DNA of 9,913 bases from Lachnospiraceae bacterium UBA1718 (GTDB lineage: Bacteria; Bacillota; Clostridia; Lachnospirales; Lachnospiraceae): assembly GCA_002317245.1 (NCBI GenBank), contig DCIU01000004.1:14384-24296 (forward strand), in the 5' to 3' direction. A program made the translations under genes and the position numbers. This document shows positions 5,440-9,913 of this stretch, piece after piece. The notes below the pieces were generated by a model, which did no database searches, had not been told where the DNA came from, and worked only from the letters and a program-made list of their open reading frames with translations. The stretch's first letter is position 1, and every line of letters starts with the position of its first letter.

Positions 5440-6408
5440 TCAAGCCTTACCGTCTGAACCAAGAACGTTAACGATCTTATGTGCAACCATATCCTTAACA
5501 GCCTGACGAGCTGGCTTAAGGTACTGACGTGGATCGAAGTGATCTGGATGCTCAGCGAAGTACTTTCTGATGTTACCTGTCATAGCAAGACGGATATCTG
5601 AGTCGATATTGATCTTACATACAGCAAGCTCAGCAGCCTTACGAAGCTGTGCTTCAGGAATACCTACTGCATCTGGCATGTTGCCGCCGAACTCGTTAAC
5701 CATCTTAACGAATTCCTGTGGAACTGAAGATGATCCGTGAAGAACGATTGGGAAGCCAGGAAGCTTCTTGATGATCTCCTCAAGAACGTCGAAACGAAGT
5801 GGTGGTGGAACAAGGATACCTTCCTCATTTCTTGTACACTGATCAGCAGTGAACTTGTAAGCACCATGAGATGTTCCGATAGCGATTGCAAGTGAATCAC
5901 AACCTGTCTTATCAACGAACTCCTCAACTTCTTCTGGTCTTGTATAAGCCTCATTACCAGCCTCTACACAAACCTCATCCTCGATACCTGCAAGTGTACC
6001 AAGCTCTGCCTCAACTACTACGCCGTTAGCATGAGCATACTCTACAACCTGCTTAGTAAGAGCGATATTGTCCTCGAAAGACTTAGAAGATGCATCGATC
6101 ATAACTGATGTGAAACCACCATCGATACAGCTCTTGCAAAGCTCGAAGCTATCACCATGGTCAAGGTGAAGAGCGATTGGAATCTGTGGGTTCTCAGCTA
6201 CAGCTGCCTCTACTAACTTAACAAGATATGTGTGGTTAGCGTAAGCACGAGCTCCCTTAGAAACCTGAAGAATAACAGGGCTGTTCAGCTCACCAGCTGC
6301 CTCTGTAATACCCTGAACAATCTCCATGTTGTTAACGTTGAAAGCACCAACAGCGTATCCGCCATCATAAGCCTTCTTAAACATTTCAGTTGTTGTAACT
6401 AAAGCCAT
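5440..6408 (-). CDS. fba: Class II fructose-1,6-bisphosphate aldolase
   Basis: 322 aa from the ATG at 6408, placed by GGAGG 7 nt upstream; a start nine codons earlier has no ribosome binding site. The zinc-dependent TIM barrel shows HLDHG (81-85) with catalytic Asp83 and zinc ligand His84. The second zinc His181 is in GTSHGAYK, and the third, His224, is in VLHGSSSVP. The DASS segment (105-108), EAELG (133-137), YTRPEEVEEFV (155-165) and NIDSD near the end are all in place. It splits fructose-1,6-bisphosphate into dihydroxyacetone phosphate and glyceraldehyde 3-phosphate in glycolysis and runs in reverse in gluconeogenesis. Length and the PPPLRFDVL segment fit the class II aldolases of Clostridia. 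The related tagatose-bisphosphate aldolases are less likely because the gene stands alone. Own promoter and terminator, as expected for a highly expressed enzyme. Confidence 0.95.
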   Translation of the reverse strand: MALVTTTEMFKKAYDGGYAVGAFNVNNMEIVQGITEAAGELNSPVILQVSKGARAYANHTYLVKLVEAAVAENPQIPIALHLDHGDSFELCKSCIDGGFTSVMIDASSKSFEDNIALTKQVVEYAHANGVVVEAELGTLAGIEDEVCVEAGNEAYTRPEEVEEFVDKTGCDSLAIAIGTSHGAYKFTADQCTRNEEGILVPPPLRFDVLEEIIKKLPGFPIVLHGSSSVPQEFVKMVNEFGGNMPDAVGIPEAQLRKAAELAVCKINIDSDIRLAMTGNIRKYFAEHPDHFDPRQYLKPARQAVKDMVAHKIVNVLGSDGKA

Positions 6409-6425
6409 TTTGTTACCTCCGTTAA

Positions 6426-6437
6426 AATTGATCAATT
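6426..6437. promoter_or_regulatory. Perfect 12-bp palindrome in the fba leader
   Basis: AATTGATCAATT lies 17 nt before the fba ATG, between the predicted promoter and the ribosome binding site. A site there could block transcription or early elongation if bound by a repressor. No known operator consensus is matched with confidence, and AT-rich palindromes arise by chance, so its role is open. Confidence 0.3.
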
Positions 6438-6461
6438 CTGACGAAATAATACGTCCATGTA

Positions 6462-6490
6462 ATTATATAACAAGAAATGAAAAAGGTCGA
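6462..6490 (-). promoter_or_regulatory. Sigma-A-type promoter of fba
   Basis: A perfect -10 TATAAT (6467 to 6462) with 17 bp to TCGACC (6490 to 6485), which matches the -35 consensus at 4 of 6 positions. The predicted start lies near 6455, giving a leader of about 46 nt. The -35 box falls within the stem of the preceding gene's terminator. An alternative pair a little downstream (TTGTTA, 16 bp, TATTAT) cannot be excluded. Confidence 0.5.
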
Positions 6491-6505
6491 GCATTTTGCT
6501 CGACC
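6480..6505 (-). terminator. Intrinsic terminator of the glucokinase-murB-rapZ-whiA-crh operon
   Basis: On the minus strand GGTCGAGCA pairs perfectly with TGCTCGACC around an AAA loop and is followed by TTTTTC. It starts 12 nt after the stop codon of the HPr-like gene. This is the clearest terminator in the window and separates the operon from fba. Confidence 0.92.
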
Positions 6506-6517
6506 AATGTCCATTAA

Positions 6518-6772
6518 TTATTTATTACTTAAGTAATTCTCGATGCCTGCAAGTGCCTCTTCCTCATCAGCACCATCAGCAATAACAGTTACCTTCTCTC
6601 CAGCATCAAGACCAAGACTCATCATTCCCATAATGCTCTTAGCATTAACCTTCTTGCTGGCAGCCTCTAAATAAATTGTACTGTCGTACTTACTTGCTTC
6701 CTGAACAAGTAAGGCAACTGGACGCGCTTCCAAACCATTCTCAAGACGAATGGTAATCTCCTTAGATTTCAT
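6518..6772 (-). CDS. Crh-like HPr-family protein lacking the catalytic histidine
   Basis: 84 aa from the ATG at 6772, placed by AGGAGG 7 nt upstream; a GTG two codons earlier is too close to that site. A whole HPr fold is present (HPr is usually 85-90 aa). With this start, residue 15 falls in GLEARP, where HPr has GLHARP. The phosphoenolpyruvate-dependent site His15 is therefore Glu (codon GAA), while Arg17 and Pro18 remain. Ser46, the HPr kinase target, is kept in NAKSIMGMMSLG (43-54). Bacillus Crh has the same logic, with Gln15 and Ser46, and sits in the same neighbourhood after whiA. The expected role is thus regulatory, such as a CcpA co-effector or metabolic-enzyme partner when Ser46 is phosphorylated, rather than sugar transport. 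Whether Glu15 mimics phosphorylated His is inference. Last gene of its operon, 18 nt after whiA. True PTS HPr must be encoded elsewhere, if present. Confidence 0.85.
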   Translation of the reverse strand: MKSKEITIRLENGLEARPVALLVQEASKYDSTIYLEAASKKVNAKSIMGMMSLGLDAGEKVTVIADGADEEEALAGIENYLSNK

Positions 6773-6790
6773 AATCACTCCTCCTAAATC

Positions 6791-7678
6791 TTACAAGCCC
6801 TGTGCAATCTCACTGAGACGCCTCAATCTATGATTCACGCCACTCTTCCCAACTGGAGGACTAAGGAATTCTCCCAGTTCAGCCAAAGTAGCATCCGGGT
6901 GTTCTAGTCTTACTTCTGCCATCTCACGAAGATTCGCTGGCAGATTAAATAATCCATATCTGTCTCTAAGCAGTTCAATCTCAGCTATCTGTTTGGCAGA
7001 AGCATTAACAGTCTTGGTAATATTGGCCGCCTCGCAGTTAACCCTTCTGTTGACGGAATTACGAACCTCTTTTAAGATTCGGTCATTCTCCATCTCCATC
7101 AGAGCAACATTGGCATCAATAACATTCAGGAAATCAACTATACTGCCTGACTCCTTCATATATACCACGAAATGCTTCTTACGCTCAATAATTCTGCCTT
7201 CAAGATCGAAGTCCGCCATTATCTCGCATATCTGATTAGCCTGATCAATATTGTCACAAACAAGCTCTAAGTGATAACTCCCCTTAGGATCACTCATAGA
7301 TCCAATACTGAGATATGCACCCCGCAAGTAAGCTCGCTTACAGCATGACTGCTTAAGTAGCAATGGGCTTATCGGCTCACTAAAGCTATGCAAAATACCA
7401 TTAGCATCGACGAATTTCAATGCCTGAAGTAAATCCCAGGCCTTATCGTCGTCAAGTTCGCTCAACGTACCTATATTAAATGTTTTCTTCAGCAAAGTAA
7501 AGTATTTTCTCTGAAGTGCCTCATTGTCACTATTAAATAAAAGTGCCGTTTTTCCATTGGAATCCTTACCAATGTGACAGCCTAACTGCACAATGGCAGC
7601 CAGTTCCGCAAGCTGACAATGTCTTGCTCCAGCACTATGTCTTGCTATTTCTTCCTTTACTTCGCCCGAGAATGACAT
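6791..7678 (-). CDS. whiA: WhiA, DNA-binding protein with LAGLIDADG-like and helix-turn-helix domains
   Basis: 295 aa, close to the usual 300-320. The start MSFSGEVKEEIAR is the WhiA signature. The N-terminal part (about 1-80) leads into the degenerate homing-endonuclease-like fold, seen in CCKRAYLRGAYLSIGSMSDP (112-131) and YHLEL (135-139). The C-terminal helix-turn-helix covers about 215-292 and ends with PPVGKSGVNHRLRRLSEIA. Endonuclease active-site acidic residues are absent, as in the family. In actinobacteria WhiA controls sporulation division genes. In Bacillus it binds the chromosome and affects Z-ring assembly and segregation; its role in this organism is inferred. Start ATG with GGAG 8 nt upstream and 13 nt after rapZ. 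The usual intervening yvcK gene is missing. Confidence 0.95.
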   Translation of the reverse strand: MSFSGEVKEEIARHSAGARHCQLAELAAIVQLGCHIGKDSNGKTALLFNSDNEALQRKYFTLLKKTFNIGTLSELDDDKAWDLLQALKFVDANGILHSFSEPISPLLLKQSCCKRAYLRGAYLSIGSMSDPKGSYHLELVCDNIDQANQICEIMADFDLEGRIIERKKHFVVYMKESGSIVDFLNVIDANVALMEMENDRILKEVRNSVNRRVNCEAANITKTVNASAKQIAEIELLRDRYGLFNLPANLREMAEVRLEHPDATLAELGEFLSPPVGKSGVNHRLRRLSEIAQGL

Positions 7679-7691
7679 CTAAACTACTCCA

Positions 7692-8570
7692 TTATTCGGT
7701 GGCTCTGCTTATCTTGGCATCCCTGTGGCTTACGGACAATCCATATCCCACGCCATCCTTCAATCTGCCATATAATTCATTGGCAAGAGTAACCGATCTA
7801 TGCTGACCGCCGGTGCAGCCAATAGCCACTACCAGCTGATATTTACCTTCATTAATATATCCCGGAATAAGAAACCTAAGCAGATCCTCTAACTTATCCA
7901 GGAACTGTCCTGCCTCCGGGAAAGACATTACATAGTCCTGTACAGGCTTATCATTACCTGTCTGGAATTTGAGTTCTTCTATATAAAATGGATTAGGCAG
8001 GAACCTTACATCGAATACAAGATCCGCATCCGCAGGTATTCCATGCTTGAATCCGAAGGAGAGGATATTAACCATCAGATTATTATATCCCTCGCCTGAT
8101 ACAAATATCTTATCAAGCTCCTCCTTAAGGGTACGGGTGAGCAATCTGGAGGTATCGAATACATAGTCAGAGCTAAGCTTCATCTTCTCAAGAATCTTAC
8201 GCTCTCTGGCAATTCCGTCCTCTACTCTCTCACCTCTGCCAGTAGACAAAGGATGTACACGCCTGCTCTCCTTGTATCTCTTAATAAGAGTAGCGTCACT
8301 GGCATCCATGAAGATAATCTCAAAGGAATAACCATTCTCCCTCATGTTAGCAATTATCTCCGTAGCTCTCTCGAAGTCCTGATCTGCTCTGACATCCAGG
8401 CCCAGTGCTACCTTGCTAATCTCGCTGTTGGGAGTAGCAATAAGTTCAACGAACTTATCTATAAGAGGAATTGGCAGGTTATCTACACAGTAGAAGCCCA
8501 TATCCTCCAGCATTTTCAGGGTGGTTCTCTTACCACCACCGCTCATTCCTGTAACAATTACGAATCTCAT
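7692..8570 (-). CDS. rapZ: RapZ/YvcJ-family nucleotide-binding protein
   Basis: 292 aa, full length. The N-terminal P-loop domain starts TGMSGGGKRTTLKMLEDMG (7-25). The residue after the P-loop lysine is Arg15 where most members have Ser, so Mg-nucleotide binding may differ, though Thr16 and Thr17 follow. CVDNLP (28-33), LDVRADQDF (58-66) and RRVHPLS (103-109) are conserved family strings. The C-terminal domain carries HGIPADADLVFDVRFLPNP (176-194), GCTGGQHRSV (251-260) and SHRD (281-284), which form the RNA- and ligand-binding surface in E. coli RapZ. There RapZ controls GlmS by targeting the sRNA GlmZ. In Gram-positives YvcJ hydrolyses GTP/ATP, and its target is unclear. The ATG lies 6 nt after murB with a weak AGG-type site, so it is translationally coupled. 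It links cell-wall precursor genes to whiA and the Crh-like gene. Confidence 0.94.
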   Translation of the reverse strand: MRFVIVTGMSGGGKRTTLKMLEDMGFYCVDNLPIPLIDKFVELIATPNSEISKVALGLDVRADQDFERATEIIANMRENGYSFEIIFMDASDATLIKRYKESRRVHPLSTGRGERVEDGIARERKILEKMKLSSDYVFDTSRLLTRTLKEELDKIFVSGEGYNNLMVNILSFGFKHGIPADADLVFDVRFLPNPFYIEELKFQTGNDKPVQDYVMSFPEAGQFLDKLEDLLRFLIPGYINEGKYQLVVAIGCTGGQHRSVTLANELYGRLKDGVGYGLSVSHRDAKISRATE

Positions 8571-8576
8571 ACCTAC

Positions 8577-9515
8577 CTACATTCTGAATTCGCCAAGCAT
8601 TATTACTTCTGGTTCAAGTCTGATACCCGTATCAGCGTATACCGCCTCCTGAACCTCTCTTATCAATCTGTATATATCAGTCGCAGTTGCCTTGCCCTTG
8701 TTGACAACAAAGCCTGCATGCTTAGTAGATACTTCTGCATCTCCAACCGCATATCCCATGAGTCCACTGTCCTGAATAAGCTTACCTGCGAAGAATCCCT
8801 CAGGTCTCTTGAAGGTAGACCCTGCACTTGGGAATTCCAGAGGCTGCTTGTCACGTCTCCTCTTAGCAAGGTCGTCCATTGTAGCCTTAATCTCAGTCTC
8901 ATCACCTTTTTCCAGGGTAAAATCGACTGCGACTACGATTAATCCTCTGCTCTTAATGCAGCTGGTCCTGTAGCCGAAGGCCATATCCTCACAGCTAATA
9001 GTAATGACTTCACCACTATTAGGATCAAGGGCTGTCACTGACTTAACTACGTCCTTCATCTCTCCGCCGTAGGCTCCGGCATTCATAACCATTGCTCCAC
9101 CAACAGTTCCTGGAATGCCTGCTGCGAACTCAAGTCCTGTAAGGGAGTTCTTAAGGGCAAAAGCTGCCAGGCTGCTTAGGAGTACTCCGGCACTTGCAGA
9201 TACTGTCAGTCTGCCGTCCTCTTCGCCCAAGATGCTAATGTCCTTCATATTAGTACCAATCTCAATGCAGACGCCTGGAAGGCCTGCGTCGGATACTAAG
9301 AGATTACTTCCATTACCAATTAACCAGCTGGGAACATTCTCTAATCTGCAGAGTTCGAGAACGGACTTAATCTCGTCAACGTTTGCCACGGATATGTATC
9401 GCTCCACATTACCACCTACTCGGAAAGTAATATGTTTATACATAGGCTCATCCCTGAAGAGACGCTCCTCAGGGATGATATTCAATAACTTATTATCAAA
9501 TGATAAATCTAACAT
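8577..9515 (-). CDS. murB: MurB, UDP-N-acetylenolpyruvoylglucosamine reductase
   Basis: 312 aa. FAD domain: HITFRVGGNVERYI (28-41), WLIGNGSNLLVSDAGLPG (64-81), and GLEFAAGIPGTVGGAMVMNA (127-146) followed by GAYGGEMKDVV. Substrate and catalytic residues: GYRTS (181-185), PSAGSTFKRP (229-238) with the proton-donor Ser233, and LEPEV (300-304) with the C-terminal Glu. The absence of the extra tyrosine-loop insertion, together with the GSTFKRP form, marks the Gram-positive type. It reduces enolpyruvyl-UDP-GlcNAc to UDP-MurNAc with NADPH in the cytoplasm. The start at 9515 keeps the helix before DEPMYKH found in homologues, but it has no ribosome binding site. It follows the glucokinase stop by 5 nt, so coupling is assumed. 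Met25 with AGGG upstream is a less likely alternative start. Confidence 0.96.
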   Translation of the reverse strand: MLDLSFDNKLLNIIPEERLFRDEPMYKHITFRVGGNVERYISVANVDEIKSVLELCRLENVPSWLIGNGSNLLVSDAGLPGVCIEIGTNMKDISILGEEDGRLTVSASAGVLLSSLAAFALKNSLTGLEFAAGIPGTVGGAMVMNAGAYGGEMKDVVKSVTALDPNSGEVITISCEDMAFGYRTSCIKSRGLIVVAVDFTLEKGDETEIKATMDDLAKRRRDKQPLEFPSAGSTFKRPEGFFAGKLIQDSGLMGYAVGDAEVSTKHAGFVVNKGKATATDIYRLIREVQEAVYADTGIRLEPEVIMLGEFRM

Positions 9516-9520
9516 ACAGA

Positions 9521-9913
9521 TTATTTATCTAAAACCAATCTTGCTGAACCATAGATTCCAGCGTCATTACCAAGCTTAGCCAATACGAACTTAGCGTTCT
9601 TAGCGCCTGGGAAAGCGTACTTCATAAAGTGTGGCTCCATGTATTCAATTAATACATCGCCTGCCTTGGATACGCCGCCACCGATTACAAAAATCTGTGG
9701 ATTAACTACGTTGGCTACTGCTGCCAGGCCCTTACCAAGGTACTCGCCATATACATTAGCTACGTCAACTGCTATCTCATCGTTAACCTTAACTGCATCC
9801 CAGACAGCCTTAGCTGTAACCTCGTCATCTCTTAAGATACTTGGCTTATTTGTAGCTGCCAGCTTCTTATTAGCGATTCTTACAACACCTGTAGCTGATG
9901 CATACTGCTCAAG
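9521..9913 (-). CDS. ROK-family glucokinase (C-terminal part)
   Basis: The last 130 codons and stop; the beginning lies beyond the right edge, including the Walker-like ATP motif and the cysteine-rich zinc motif. The fragment opens with LEQYASATGVVRIA, the stretch that follows the CXCGXXGC zinc site in ROK proteins. It continues with ANVVNPQIFVIGGGVSKAGD, the conserved C-terminal nucleotide-side segment. It ends GSARLVLDK, a frequent glucokinase tail (the GSA in particular). It phosphorylates glucose with ATP in the cytoplasm. A close relative such as N-acetylmannosamine or fructokinase ROK is possible, but LEQYASATG and the ending favour glucokinase. It precedes murB by 5 nt, so it is in the same operon. 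No hexokinase-type motif is visible. Confidence 0.88.
   Translation of the reverse strand, partial: LEQYASATGVVRIANKKLAATNKPSILRDDEVTAKAVWDAVKVNDEIAVDVANVYGEYLGKGLAAVANVVNPQIFVIGGGVSKAGDVLIEYMEPHFMKYAFPGAKNAKFVLAKLGNDAGIYGSARLVLDK

Noticed and set aside
5022..5486. A 154-codon minus-strand frame over the cyclophilin end and the 120-nt element
   Set aside because: Antisense to the cyclophilin gene and runs through hairpins; no protein family pattern.
8253..8942. A 229-codon open frame on the plus strand across the rapZ/murB junction
   Set aside because: It is entirely antisense to two full, motif-rich genes, has no ribosome binding site and no recognisable protein pattern.
1..9913. CRISPR arrays, tRNA or rRNA genes, prophage or transposase genes
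   Set aside because: No regularly spaced repeats, no cloverleaf or rRNA-like sequence, and no mobile-element protein motifs were seen on either strand.

Overview
The window looks like chromosomal core DNA from a low-to-moderate GC, Gram-positive member of the Clostridia, most likely Lachnospiraceae (Butyrivibrio/Roseburia-like). This is inferred from the protein families and gene order: WhiA, RapZ, an HPr/Crh-like protein with Ser46, FtsEX with a PcsB/CwlO-type hydrolase, and a ROK glucokinase. AGGAGG-type ribosome binding sites and compact operons fit as well. No phage, transposase, CRISPR array, rRNA or tRNA is visible. Genus cannot be fixed from the sequence alone.

Layout. (1) Positions 1-3427, all on the minus strand, form one compact cluster. 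It is transcribed as a CdaR/PucR-type regulator, then ftsE (TTG start), ftsX (overlapping ftsE by 11 bp), then a secreted coiled-coil peptidoglycan hydrolase of the PcsB/CwlO/EnvC type, cut off by the left edge. FtsEX is the membrane ABC-type switch that activates such hydrolases during division or elongation. (2) Positions 3428-3893 are a 466-bp AT-rich gap with no convincing gene but four inverted repeats, two of them terminator-like. (3) A GNAT acetyltransferase (minus) and a cytoplasmic cyclophilin (plus) are divergent, with only 36 bp between their start codons. The best cyclophilin promoter lies inside the acetyltransferase gene. (4) Between the convergent cyclophilin and fba genes sits a 120-nt element. 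It has long near-perfect inverted arms and a GC-rich core that can fold in two competing ways. It probably acts as a bidirectional terminator and may be a dispersed repeat or structured RNA. (5) fba (class II fructose-bisphosphate aldolase) has its own promoter and terminator. (6) Positions 6480-9913 (minus) are an operon transcribed as ROK glucokinase (partial), murB, rapZ, whiA, crh-like, ending in a strong terminator. This matches the Bacillus yvcJ-yvcK-yvcL-crh block but has no yvcK.

How the genes fit together. The window combines cell-wall synthesis and remodelling (murB, ftsEX, hydrolase) with sugar phosphorylation and glycolysis (glucokinase, fba). It also carries regulators tied to carbon or envelope status (RapZ, WhiA, Crh-like protein, CdaR-like regulator).

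The most notable observations are these. The HPr-like protein has Glu exactly where HPr has its catalytic His15, while Ser46 is kept. The RapZ P-loop has Arg in place of the usual Ser. The 120-nt structured element is unexplained. A sugar-acid-type regulator is placed in the same transcription unit as ftsEX and its hydrolase.
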